A stretch of 17,163 nt of DNA from JADJNW01 sp046314415 (GCA_046314415.1 JBKBWT010000105.1:1-17163), one strand, 5' to 3'. Positions 1 through 7,801 are shown, counted from the stretch's first letter. Made by a program: numbers and translations. The notes: generated from the letters alone by a model not told the origin.

Positions 1-1194
1 GGAACCCCTTATATTCTCACGGCTTTTCATTGTCAGGATGGCTTTACGCCAAAATATGATTTTTGGCGTTTTGATTTTAATTATGAATCGCCAACCTGTA
101 ATAATCCTGGTTTGGAGCCGGCTCATCAATCCGTTTTGGGCAGTACACTGCGCGCCAGTCGCCGCCAGAATGACTTCCTGTTGTTAGAAACTGATACCAT
201 TCCTGAAACTTATAATGTGTATTATAATGGCTGGAATCGGAATAATGCCGCTCCAACAAGTTCTTTCAGCATCCACCATCCCAAAGGGGATATCAAAAAA
301 ATCGCCGCTGATAATCAGACCGCTCAGATTTATACGACTATTTACCAATGGTCGCGCGGCGATGGGCAAATTCTTTACACGACCCCTGCCAACCACCTGT
401 TGCGGGTACAATTTGATGCGAGCACGGTAGAAGTAGGTTCATCCGGTGCAGCGCTTTTTGATGGCAATGGTCGGATTGTTGGGCAATTACATGGTGGCAA
501 TGATTTGGGTAGTTGTACTACCAATGCTGCTTTTTACGATCGGTTCACGCTATCGTGGGAAGGTGGTGGCACTAAGGAGACCCGCCTGAAAGACTGGCTT
601 GATCCGGATAATACCAATGCTAACACCTTGGACGGAATAGAGCGAATAAGTGCAAGTATGTTTTCGCTGTCCGGCTTTGTGCGCACACGCAAAGGCGAAG
701 GCATTGCCGGGGTGACCATCAGCCTAGATGGTCCGGTAAAAGCCAGTACGGTTACGGATACTGCCGGAGCTTATCGCTTTCAAAATCTGACGCCATCTGA
801 GTTTTATACAGTTGCCTTGGGCAAAGACGGCAATGACAAAAATGGCGTAAATGTGCTGGATATCTCTTTGAGTTCCAAGCACATACTCGGTGTTCAACCT
901 TTCGATGATCCATTAAAACGACTGGCTGCGGATGTAAATAATTCTAAAAATATTACCGTACTTGATAATGTTACCTTACGCAAGCTGATTCTGGGCGTTG
1001 ATGCGGAGTTTACGGCGCTGCCTTCCTGGCGATTTATTCCCGCAAATTTTGAATTCACGGACGCCGACAATCCCTGGGATGAATTTATACCTGCTAAATT
1101 TACGGTGCCAAAATTGGAGAGTGTGATCCAGAATTTTAATTTCTTGGGCTATAAAACCGGCGATGTTGATTTTTCTGCCAATCCGAAGAACTAA
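1..1194 (+). CDS. secreted trypsin-fold serine protease with carboxypeptidase-regulatory-like and dockerin-like C-terminus (5' partial)
   Basis: The reading frame is open from the first base, so the N-terminus lies outside the window. Numbering from the first visible codon, the chymotrypsin-fold triad is complete: His10 in LTAFHC, Asp58 in NDFLLLE and Ser148 in GSSGAALF, followed by GQLHGG. The HHPKGD stretch recalls Achromobacter lysyl endopeptidase, so a basic-residue specificity is possible but unproven. About residues 220-275 form a CarboxypepD_reg-like beta domain. Next come two dockerin-like repeats (NGVNVLDISLSSKHILG and DVNNSKNITVLDNVTLRKLI), then the PSWRFIP/PW/GDV block seen after such repeats in Saprospiraceae secreted proteins. 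The protein stops there, with no T9SS sorting domain. It presumably acts outside the cell; the signal peptide cannot be checked. Transcription ends at the hairpin 18 bases downstream, which a convergent gene shares. Confidence 0.85.
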   Translation, partial: GTPYILTAFHCQDGFTPKYDFWRFDFNYESPTCNNPGLEPAHQSVLGSTLRASRRQNDFLLLETDTIPETYNVYYNGWNRNNAAPTSSFSIHHPKGDIKKIAADNQTAQIYTTIYQWSRGDGQILYTTPANHLLRVQFDASTVEVGSSGAALFDGNGRIVGQLHGGNDLGSCTTNAAFYDRFTLSWEGGGTKETRLKDWLDPDNTNANTLDGIERISASMFSLSGFVRTRKGEGIAGVTISLDGPVKASTVTDTAGAYRFQNLTPSEFYTVALGKDGNDKNGVNVLDISLSSKHILGVQPFDDPLKRLAADVNNSKNITVLDNVTLRKLILGVDAEFTALPSWRFIPANFEFTDADNPWDEFIPAKFTVPKLESVIQNFNFLGYKTGDVDFSANPKN

Positions 1195-1211
1195 TTGCTA
1201 ATAAATAAATT

Positions 1212-1255
1212 AAGTGCAGCATATTTTTATTATATGATATGCTGCACTTTTTATT
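1212..1255. terminator. bidirectional rho-independent terminator between convergent genes
   Basis: A perfect 13-bp stem has arms at 1212-1224 (AAGTGCAGCATAT) and 1237-1249, with a 12-base loop. It is followed on the + strand by a T-rich tail (1248-1258) and preceded by A-rich sequence that gives a T-rich tail on the - strand. It lies between the stop codons at 1194 (+) and 1256 (-), so it can serve both genes. Confidence 0.85.
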
Positions 1256-3652
1256 TTATATTTTTACTGCTTTTATTACTTCACGCATAGCTCCATCAGC
1301 GCTTATTACTTCCAACCAATAAACGCCGGCGGCTAAGGGTTCATTTAAAATAATAGATTGGTTATCAATATTATTCACCGGAATAATTTTTATAAGCTGT
1401 CCAACGGTATTCAATAAGCGAACACTACCTGTGAATGTCCCATTTAACATTTTTAAATGGATAGTTAATTGATTTTCAAAGGGATTAGGATAGACTTTTA
1501 TTTGCAGCGACTCCAGCACAGGCTCCTCTACCGGTGTGGTATTTTTTTCTTCTACCGCAAAACCATCCACTGCCGCTTCTACAATATTTGATTCTGGACC
1601 AATATCACTGGTATAAAATAATACTTTCATATTATTTGTAAGCTGAAGGTAATTGCGCAGTTCAATACTCGAGGCGCGGCGCCATTCACTTTTTGAATCC
1701 CGCAGTTTTTCTACCGTCACCGTGTCTCGCCCATTCGTTACGCGCACCACCAGGCTATCACTGGATTCTAAAATGGCTCCAGCCCCATTAAAAAACCAGA
1801 GATTATAATGTAAAATCGGATTATTATATTTTGTTAAATCCATGCGGGGCGAGATCAAAACAACCGGACCGCCATCCACATCATCATTATTAGCATTACC
1901 TCCATCATTCCCAGTTACATAGCAAAATTCGCCTATATCATTTGGTAAATCCTTGGTCGGATTCGCTGCGGCACCATTGGAAAACGTACCCACGGGCACC
2001 GAGCGCTCCCATACGCCGCCAGTCGCATCTATTTCAATAGTCTGCCAGCCTAAATCCAGCGAAAAATTATCTTCATAACCCGAGGCCAGACTCAATGTAA
2101 TAGTTTTATTGGCATCAATATTTACATTCGCCTCTTTCTGATAACGATAGCCCCAGGCACCCACATAAATATCATAGTTACCGGCAATAATTTGATTAAA
2201 ATTAAAATTACCCGCAGAATCAGCCGTTCCGATGTAATGATTTAAGTTATTCACCAGCATAATATCTGCTCCGGCAATGCCTGCATTCTGATTTTGAACC
2301 ACCACTTTACCGGAAATATTATAACTGATTAATGGCGCAAGCTTCACATTTAGTGTAGTCAGGCTGCCATTTACCAGATTCACTTGCATTTGTTTAGGAT
2401 AATAGCCAGTTTTAGTAAATAAAACTGTAAAATTACCAGCTAATGCTTGCCCGGTTTTATAAGTACCTGTAATATTGGTAAATGCCTGGTTTTGCTGGTT
2501 GGATTGAATTTTTACCTCAACATTGCTGATCGCTCTGCCGGTCAGCGAATCGGTAACGATGCCTTCCAAACGACTTGCCAATACATATTTAGGTTTCAAA
2601 ACATACAAACCATTCTGAATATCAGACACTACAATCGTTCCTGAAGGAAAATAAGGATACACGCCCCAGGCACCATTAAAGCCGCCATCGGCACCGGGAT
2701 AAGTATCATAATGCCCCACTTCAATCAGATTGCTGGGGTCAGTAGCATCGATAATATTGACACCATCGGTATAATAAGAGGTAACTAAATAATTATTCTT
2801 TACATGCACATTATGTGGTACGACCCCTCGATTTAAAGTTTCAACCCGCCGGAATTGATCGAGTTCTTTAATATCGTTTAAATTACTTATATCATAAGCT
2901 CCGATGGGTGCATTTTCTACTTCATCTGTGGTAAAAAGATATTTATTATCATCTGATAACCAGGTATTATGCGTAAAGCGTCCCGGTGTTTGTTGGGCTG
3001 TCAGCAATTTTACATTGGCTTTATTGCTTACATCATAGATTGCTACTCTTCCTGCATAAATTTCACCCGCATACAAAATGTTATTACGTGCGTAACCATC
3101 ATGTACATAAGTGGCATCTCCTTTACCCAGGTAAATCGGCGCTTTTGGATTAGTCGCCACATCTACCAAAAGAGGTCCACCTCGGTTCAAATTACTGCCG
3201 AATAAATAACATACGCCATTTTCATCAATAAATAACGCGTGTGATCTGCTCAGCGTTCCTACGCCTTCAATGGTCGGTCGCCAGTTGACATAACTCACGG
3301 AATCTGGAAGTTTTGCAAGATCAATTATCAATAAGCCGTCATTTGTACCTGACTGATCTGTAACAACATATGCATGATTATTCCAGGTTTTTATCTCGCG
3401 CCAGATGGAGGTTCCACCCGGTACTAAAGCGACTTCCCGAGGGTTACGCGGATCGCGCAAACTTACAATCGAAACGCCCTGCTGCGTGCCCACCAATGCA
3501 TATTCAGTGCCGTCGGGCGCTGTCCAGCCCCAGATATTACTCAGGCGTACATTGCCATAAGAGCGCTTCGCCAACAACTCAATATTTAATTGTGCGTAAG
3601 CGCTTATAATAATACATGTAATAAAAAGAAGCGTACTAAATGTTTTTTTCAT
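1256..3652 (-). CDS. choice-of-anchor B family surface beta-propeller protein with T9SS type A sorting domain
   Basis: A 798-residue exported protein. Residues 1-20 are a signal peptide ending AYA before Q21. About 22-355 is an LVIVD-type beta-propeller matching the choice-of-anchor B family: repeated blade motifs such as GVSIVSLRDPRNP, GLLIIDLAKLP and GVNIIDATDPSN. Two CarboxypepD_reg-like beta-sandwich domains follow (about 360-437 and 443-520), then a jelly-roll, carbohydrate-binding-like domain (about 523-702, with DNFSLDLGW and ISPRMDLT). The C-terminus (about 716-798) is a T9SS type A sorting domain with KVYPNPFENQL and AAGVYWLEV. It should therefore cross the outer membrane by T9SS and be attached to the surface or released; its ligand is unknown. 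The gene starts 38 bases after the MenI-like stop on the same strand, so it may be read from that operon, from a weak promoter of its own, or both. Confidence 0.9.
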   Translation of the reverse strand: MKKTFSTLLFITCIIISAYAQLNIELLAKRSYGNVRLSNIWGWTAPDGTEYALVGTQQGVSIVSLRDPRNPREVALVPGGTSIWREIKTWNNHAYVVTDQSGTNDGLLIIDLAKLPDSVSYVNWRPTIEGVGTLSRSHALFIDENGVCYLFGSNLNRGGPLLVDVATNPKAPIYLGKGDATYVHDGYARNNILYAGEIYAGRVAIYDVSNKANVKLLTAQQTPGRFTHNTWLSDDNKYLFTTDEVENAPIGAYDISNLNDIKELDQFRRVETLNRGVVPHNVHVKNNYLVTSYYTDGVNIIDATDPSNLIEVGHYDTYPGADGGFNGAWGVYPYFPSGTIVVSDIQNGLYVLKPKYVLASRLEGIVTDSLTGRAISNVEVKIQSNQQNQAFTNITGTYKTGQALAGNFTVLFTKTGYYPKQMQVNLVNGSLTTLNVKLAPLISYNISGKVVVQNQNAGIAGADIMLVNNLNHYIGTADSAGNFNFNQIIAGNYDIYVGAWGYRYQKEANVNIDANKTITLSLASGYEDNFSLDLGWQTIEIDATGGVWERSVPVGTFSNGAAANPTKDLPNDIGEFCYVTGNDGGNANNDDVDGGPVVLISPRMDLTKYNNPILHYNLWFFNGAGAILESSDSLVVRVTNGRDTVTVEKLRDSKSEWRRASSIELRNYLQLTNNMKVLFYTSDIGPESNIVEAAVDGFAVEEKNTTPVEEPVLESLQIKVYPNPFENQLTIHLKMLNGTFTGSVRLLNTVGQLIKIIPVNNIDNQSIILNEPLAAGVYWLEVISADGAMREVIKAVKI

Positions 3653-3674
3653 AGCGATTTTTGGTTTGAAACGC

Positions 3675-3707
3675 TAAAAGTACAAGCTTTTTAGCCTCGT
3701 GGTACAA
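3675..3707 (-). promoter_or_regulatory. possible weak promoter for the beta-propeller gene
   Basis: Read on the - strand there is TACTTTTA at 3682-3675, one base off TAnnTTTG. A TTG lies 22 bases further upstream (3707-3705). The site sits 23 bases before the start codon and overlaps the 3' end of the preceding gene. The final A instead of G and the slightly long spacer make it tentative. Confidence 0.3.
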
Positions 3708-4122
3708 TGGCAATTGTTAAACGGCTGACACAAATCAATTTTCCGGCTTCGTCGGTAATCTCAATGCCCCAGACGTGCAAATTGCGCCCAATGCGAAAGG
3801 GGCGTACCATGCCATACACATAATCTTTTATTGCTGAGCGTAAGTGATTGGCATTCAGTTCTACTCCGACGGGCATAGACTGATTGGTATCATCCAGGCA
3901 TAAAACGGATGCCACGCTGCCTAGGGTTTCTGCCAAAGCTGCACTCGCACCACCGTGCAGTAAACGCATGGGCTGAACTGTGCGATCATCTACCGGCATC
4001 TTCGCCACCAGAAAATCATCGCCAAAATCAGTAAATTCAATGCCTAAATTTTCTACCAGCGTACGCTGAGAAATCGAGTTGAGGGTTTCAATTGTAAAAG
4101 ATTGTTTCCAGATTTTGCTCAT
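3691..4122 (-). CDS. menI: hotdog-fold acyl-CoA thioesterase, MenI-like (1,4-dihydroxy-2-naphthoyl-CoA hydrolase family)
   Basis: A 143-residue single-domain hotdog thioesterase. It resembles E. coli MenI (YdiI) along its whole length: an MxIWK start, MPVDxRTxQP, LLHGGAS, LAExxGSVA, ELNANHxRSA and a final SRLTxAI. The family's active-site elements are present (Gln50, His56-Gly57-Gly58, Glu65). In that family the enzyme releases CoA from 1,4-dihydroxy-2-naphthoyl-CoA in menaquinone synthesis, which suits a phylum that uses menaquinone; the related PaaI-type esterases make substrate assignment from sequence alone uncertain. I chose the ATG at 4122, where homology begins. An upstream in-frame start at 4218 would add 32 residues encoded mostly by an imperfect octamer repeat, with no resemblance to the family. 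It is probably co-transcribed with miaA and the small membrane protein. Confidence 0.82.
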   Translation of the reverse strand: MSKIWKQSFTIETLNSISQRTLVENLGIEFTDFGDDFLVAKMPVDDRTVQPMRLLHGGASAALAETLGSVASVLCLDDTNQSMPVGVELNANHLRSAIKDYVYGMVRPFRIGRNLHVWGIEITDEAGKLICVSRLTIAIVPRG

Positions 4123-4132
4123 TGTGATAATA

Positions 4133-4180
4133 TTGTGTGTTTTGGTGTTAGGGTGTTTTGGTGCTATAGTGTTATGGTGC
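4133..4180. repeat. degenerate 8-bp tandem repeat (six units)
   Basis: On the + strand six consecutive octamers read TTGTGTGT, TTTGGTGT, TAGGGTGT, TTTGGTGC, TATAGTGT and TATGGTGC (consensus T-A/T-T-G-G-T-G-T, reverse complement ACACCAWA). The array fills about half of the 102-base gap between the membrane-protein stop (4225) and the MenI-like start (4122), ending 11 bases from that start codon. It lies in the transcribed leader. Confidence 0.8.
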
Positions 4181-4224
4181 TGTGCAGTTGAATTTATAAT
4201 ATTTAAAATAATACCCATATTATA

Positions 4225-4476
4225 TTAATGCGGCGCTGCGACTTTTGATTTACGACGCAGTAAACCAATAATTGATACGATGCACCAGGTGGATTCTAAT
4301 ATAATAAAAGGAATAGAACCAAGTAAATAAGAACCATAAGCAGCTAAGGCTGAGCCAATTATGTTCATTATTAAATAAATTTGGCTATTGGATTTGATAT
4401 AATCAAAAGTTTGCAGAAAAAAAGCCAATAAAATTAAAAAAACGCCGGTACCGGATATAATATCGTCAAAAATCAT
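4225..4476 (-). CDS. small integral membrane protein, CBU_0592-like family
   Basis: An 83-residue hydrophobic protein with three probable membrane helices (about 7-24, 33-51 and 54-72) and a short basic C-terminal tail (RRKSKVAAPH). The pattern of a first helix, an IKSNSQIYLIMNIIG second-helix start, AAYGSYLLGS and FIILESTW fits the small bacterial CBU_0592-type membrane proteins, whose biochemical role is not established. Its ATG at 4476-4474 overlaps the TGA of miaA (4475-4473) in an ATGA arrangement, so translation is probably coupled to miaA. The function cannot be inferred from that, because miaA neighbours vary widely. Confidence 0.72.
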   Translation of the reverse strand: MIFDDIISGTGVFLILLAFFLQTFDYIKSNSQIYLIMNIIGSALAAYGSYLLGSIPFIILESTWCIVSIIGLLRRKSKVAAPH

Positions 4477-5393
4477 GTTTGTAATGCTTTCATTTTTAAT
4501 TCAATCCATTGAATCGCTGCTTCAACCTGATCCGGTGCAAATTCTTGCCAGAAGCCATCCCGCCGCCACCAGGTAAGCTGGCGCTTGGCATAGTTGCGCG
4601 AGTTTTGCTTGATCTTGTCCACGGCTTCCTCCAGGGTCCATGCGCCTTCCAGGTAGTTAAATAATTCCTGATAACCAACCGTCTGCAAGGCAGTAAGGTT
4701 GCGCTGCGGGTATAATTTTTTTACTTCGTCGAGCAAACCATTTTCCATCATCCTATCTACCCGTTTGTTAATCCGATCATATAATACCTCGCGCGGAAGC
4801 TGCATTTCGATGTAAATAGGTGTAAAAAAACGCTCTTTCATTACATTTTGGCGAAAGCTCGAAAAAGGCTGACCGCTCCCCCAACTCACCTCCAATGCCC
4901 GGATCAAACGATGCGGATTTTGCCGATCCACTTGCGTAAAGTACACCGGATCAACCGCTTGTACAGCTTTCTGCAAACCTTCCAGTCCTTGGTCAGCGTA
5001 CAATTGCCGCACCTGATGCCGTACTTCCTCCGAGATATCCGGAAATTTATCCAAGCCTTCGCATAATGCCTTGATATACAAGCCTGAACCGCCTACGGCT
5101 ACGACTATATCACATTTATGAAATAAATCATATAATAATTCCAGCGCTTCTTTTTCAAAATCCCCGACACTATAATGTTCAGTGATGCTCCGATGCCCGA
5201 TAAAATGATGCGGAATACCCTGCATTTCCTCAGTCGTTGGCTTGGCAGTACCGATACTCATTTCTTTATAAAATTGCCGACTATCGCAGGATATAATTTC
5301 GGTATTAAAATGCTGTGCCACCTGCACCGCAAAAGTCGTCTTACCACTGGCTGTAGGTCCACCGATTACAATTAAAAATTTATGTTGATGCAT
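4473..5393 (-). CDS. miaA: tRNA dimethylallyltransferase
   Basis: A 306-residue cytoplasmic enzyme that transfers the dimethylallyl group of DMAPP to N6 of A37 in tRNAs reading codons that begin with U. Visible motifs are the P-loop GPTASGKT (12-19), the general-base/DSxQ segment SCDSRQFYKEMSIGTAKP (from 35), AVGGSGLYIKAL and the late QNSRNYAKRQLTWWRR tRNA-contact region. The length is normal for the family. I chose the ATG at 5393. The longer frame would begin with TTG at 5429, but that TTG is itself the probable -33 element of the promoter, and the added 12 residues show no family similarity. It is the first gene of a leftward operon, divergent from the acyltransferase gene. Confidence 0.95.
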   Translation of the reverse strand: MHQHKFLIVIGGPTASGKTTFAVQVAQHFNTEIISCDSRQFYKEMSIGTAKPTTEEMQGIPHHFIGHRSITEHYSVGDFEKEALELLYDLFHKCDIVVAVGGSGLYIKALCEGLDKFPDISEEVRHQVRQLYADQGLEGLQKAVQAVDPVYFTQVDRQNPHRLIRALEVSWGSGQPFSSFRQNVMKERFFTPIYIEMQLPREVLYDRINKRVDRMMENGLLDEVKKLYPQRNLTALQTVGYQELFNYLEGAWTLEEAVDKIKQNSRNYAKRQLTWWRRDGFWQEFAPDQVEAAIQWIELKMKALQT

Positions 5394-5397
5394 GCTG

Positions 5398-5429
5398 CAA
5401 AAATAACATTTTAATATTTGAGAATTCAA
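5398..5429 (-). promoter_or_regulatory. Bacteroidota-type promoter of miaA
   Basis: On the - strand TATTTTTG (5405-5398) matches the TAnnTTTG -7 box, and TTG (5429-5427) sits 21 bases upstream as the -33 element. Only four bases separate the -7 box from the miaA ATG, so the transcript should begin at or within a few bases of the start codon (a leaderless or nearly leaderless mRNA). Confidence 0.65.
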
Positions 5430-5475
5430 GTGTCTGGAAGTTCTCTCATCTCGCTTCTCATTTTACACCTTAATA

Positions 5476-5506
5476 TTAGACTTTGCCCAAAAATAAACTA
5501 CCTTTG
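5476..5506 (+). promoter_or_regulatory. promoter of the acyltransferase/ion-channel operon
   Basis: TACCTTTG at 5499-5506 is an exact TAnnTTTG box. A weak TTA at 5476-5478, 20 bases upstream, may stand in for the -33 TTG. Start of transcription is expected near 5510, about 20 bases before the ATG at 5532. The site shares the 138-base divergent region with the miaA promoter. Confidence 0.6.
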
Positions 5507-5531
5507 CGCCAACGCTATTGCAGACGAAGAC

Positions 5532-6809
5532 ATGTTGTATTCACTGGTTAAACCCTTGGCAACCATTGCCTTATGGTTGTTTTATCGCAGAATTTATATT
5601 TCCAACGCGCAGCATATTCCGCGCAACAAACCTGTGGTGCTGGCTGCCAACCACCCAACCGGCTTTGTAGAGCCGTGCATTCTGGCGTGTTACCTGCCGG
5701 AACCCTTGCATTTTCTGGCGCGGGGCGATTTGTTTAAACAGCCATTTTACATTCGCCTCATGCGAAGCTTGAACTTGTTGCCCCTTTACCGGGCGAAAGA
5801 CCGCGGACTGGCTTTTGTCAAAACCAATTACGAAACGTTTGATTATTGTTTTCAGGCTTTGGCAGAAAATAAAATGGTGCTTATTCTGGCGGAAGGCAGC
5901 GCCGAGCACGAAAAACGCCTGCGTCCGCTGAAGAAAGGTACCGGTCGCCTGGCATTCGGCACATTGGAACGATATAATAATTTGGAGGACGTGTATATCA
6001 TACCTGTAGGCGTTAATTATACCTACGCCGATCAGCCGCGTTCGGATGTAATGATTGACTTTGGTAAACCGATACTGGCGCGCGATTATTTTAGTAAATA
6101 TCAACAAAATCCTAATCAGGCAATTGCCGATCTGACAGAGGATTTACGCGAGCAAATGGCAGAACGCATTGTCGTTATTGACAAGAAGGAAGATGAGGCA
6201 TTGGCAGAATATTTATTACAATTGGATCGTACGGAGCGACCACGTCGTTTCCCTAAAGATTCCAAACAGCCCTTATTATACGAAAAAGCAATTACGGATA
6301 AAGTTAATTGTTTACAAACAGCTATAAAACAGCAATTAATACATTTAGCTAAACCTTATTTTACAAGATTACAACAATTAAAAATTTCTGACGCTGCTTT
6401 ATTACAAAAAACTGCGGTTATTCCCGCGGCATTGCTGCTATTATTGGGTTTGCCTTTATTTATCCTCGGTTATTTACTCAATGCTGCCCCGGTTTTACTG
6501 GCAAAAAACATTGCCGATACCCGGGTAAAACGCATTGAATTTTACAGCTCGGTATGGACAGCGGTTAATATCGGCGCTTACTTATTATATTGGTTGCTTG
6601 GATTAATATTTTTACTCATTTTTGCACCTAAAGGCTGGCTTTTGGCGCTCGTAGTGGTGCCATTACTAGGAGTATTCAGCATTTATTACATGGATTATTA
6701 CAAAAAAAGCCGGATTATGATACGGGTAAGCCGTTTAACTAAATCCGAAAAAGAAGAATTATTACAAAAACGTCAGGCGATTTTGGATTACCTTCATTCC
6801 CAACAATGA
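5532..6809 (+). CDS. membrane-bound PlsC-like 1-acyl-glycerol-3-phosphate-type acyltransferase
   Basis: A 425-residue protein of the lysophospholipid acyltransferase superfamily. Block I is ANHPTGFVEP (His41, with Glu47 where relatives usually have Asp). Block II lies around FLARGDLFKQPF. Block III is LAEGSAEHEKRLRPLKKGTGR (Glu121-Gly122), and block IV is IIPVGVNY (156-163). Relatives acylate a glycerolipid or another hydroxyl acceptor at the inner membrane; the acceptor here is unknown. The N-terminus has a weak membrane-anchoring stretch (7-18). The last third carries strongly hydrophobic segments (about 296-319, 340-363, 366-388) and a charged tail, a two-part design. I chose the ATG at 5532 because an earlier in-frame start at 5418 would read through the promoter box and lacks similarity. 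Its TGA overlaps the ATG of the ion-channel gene (6806-6809), implying translational coupling. Confidence 0.85.
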   Translation: MLYSLVKPLATIALWLFYRRIYISNAQHIPRNKPVVLAANHPTGFVEPCILACYLPEPLHFLARGDLFKQPFYIRLMRSLNLLPLYRAKDRGLAFVKTNYETFDYCFQALAENKMVLILAEGSAEHEKRLRPLKKGTGRLAFGTLERYNNLEDVYIIPVGVNYTYADQPRSDVMIDFGKPILARDYFSKYQQNPNQAIADLTEDLREQMAERIVVIDKKEDEALAEYLLQLDRTERPRRFPKDSKQPLLYEKAITDKVNCLQTAIKQQLIHLAKPYFTRLQQLKISDAALLQKTAVIPAALLLLLGLPLFILGYLLNAAPVLLAKNIADTRVKRIEFYSSVWTAVNIGAYLLYWLLGLIFLLIFAPKGWLLALVVVPLLGVFSIYYMDYYKKSRIMIRVSRLTKSEKEELLQKRQAILDYLHSQQ

Positions 6810-7801
6810 AAAAGCAAGATTTTCACACACACATTATTTTGATAATCAGCGCTTTGCTCTTTTCAGTGTCCGCATCGGCACAAGCGAAAGCGCCAACCAT
6901 TCCGCCGCACGCGCAAAAGGTTTATACCGGCATTTATGTAATGAATGTGTATAATCTGGATATAAATGAATTTTCATTTTATGCCGATTTTTATATCTGG
7001 TTTCGCTGGAAAGGCGACCGCGACCCCACGAATATTGAGTTTGTGAATGCCATTGAAAAATGGGGTTTCACCAAAGAAATGTTTCACGACACCACGCAGG
7101 TATTGCCGGATGGCTACAATTATAATGGCATGCGCGTAGAAGGGCGTTTTTATCATTCTTTTTTACTGGATAATTTTCCACTCGACCGCCATCCACTGGA
7201 TATTCGCATTGAGAATGTAATATTTCCGCTCGATTCCATGATTTATTTACCCGATACGAGTAAAAATTTATTACGTCAGGATTTTATTATCCCCGGCTGG
7301 GAAATACGAAAAGCAACGCTCAATTCTCAACATCATTATTATAATACCAATTTTGGAGAACCCGGTCGCACCGGCTCAAGGTTTAGTGATTTTTATTTTG
7401 AAATATTAATTGCTCGTCCAGCCAGTTATTTTTTAATGAAATTAATGCTGCCTTTATTAATTGTAATGTTGGCGAGCCTCGGCGGATTACTGATCCATCC
7501 ATTATATATTGATGCGCGCATTTCCCTGCCCATCGGGGGCTTGTTGAGTTGTGTATTTTTACAACAATCGTACAGCGACGCCCTGCCCGATGTCGGCGAC
7601 ATGGTGCTAATGGATAAAATTTATTTACTTGCTTATTTTTTAATTGCCGCTATTATGTGGCGTATCATAACGGTAGCCCGAACCATTGCCGCCCAGGGCA
7701 AAGAATTGGCACATACACAACATCGGGTTGACCGCTGGCGGGCTTTCTGGTATTTACTCGCGTTTTTGGTAGGAAATGGCATTTTAATTCTTTTACATTG
7801 A
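6806..7801 (+). CDS. prokaryotic pentameric ligand-gated ion channel (Cys-loop receptor family) homologue
   Basis: A 331-residue protein. A signal peptide (about 1-26, ending SASAQ) is followed by an extracellular beta-sandwich domain (about 35-205). Family hallmarks in it are YTGIYVMNVYNLD, FYADFYIWFRWKGD (loop D region) and NFPLDRHPLDIRIE, which corresponds to the Cys-loop but lacks its cysteines, as in other bacterial members. A pre-M1 Arg204 leads into M1 (about 206-230). M2 is about 237-257, then the SDALPDVGDMVLMDK linker typical of the M2-M3 loop, M3 (about 270-292), a short polar loop and M4 (about 312-330). The order matches GLIC- and ELIC-type channels. It would form a pentamer in the cytoplasmic membrane with the sensor domain in the periplasm; ligand and ion selectivity are unknown. 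Its start overlaps the acyltransferase stop by four bases. Confidence 0.85.
   Translation: MKKQDFHTHIILIISALLFSVSASAQAKAPTIPPHAQKVYTGIYVMNVYNLDINEFSFYADFYIWFRWKGDRDPTNIEFVNAIEKWGFTKEMFHDTTQVLPDGYNYNGMRVEGRFYHSFLLDNFPLDRHPLDIRIENVIFPLDSMIYLPDTSKNLLRQDFIIPGWEIRKATLNSQHHYYNTNFGEPGRTGSRFSDFYFEILIARPASYFLMKLMLPLLIVMLASLGGLLIHPLYIDARISLPIGGLLSCVFLQQSYSDALPDVGDMVLMDKIYLLAYFLIAAIMWRIITVARTIAAQGKELAHTQHRVDRWRAFWYLLAFLVGNGILILLH

Noticed and set aside
3673..3695. GCTAAAA / TTTTAGC hairpin overlapping the MenI-like stop, as a terminator
   Set aside because: A 7-bp A/T-rich stem with a 9-base loop and no T-tract on the transcribed strand; too weak to call.
4123..4218. N-terminal extension of the MenI-like protein (32 residues from an upstream ATG)
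   Set aside because: It is encoded mainly by the octamer repeat, is low-complexity His/Asn/Thr-rich, and homologues begin at the internal MSKIW.
5571..6107. 178-codon open frame on the - strand inside the acyltransferase gene
   Set aside because: Shadow of a well-supported coding region; no recognisable family.
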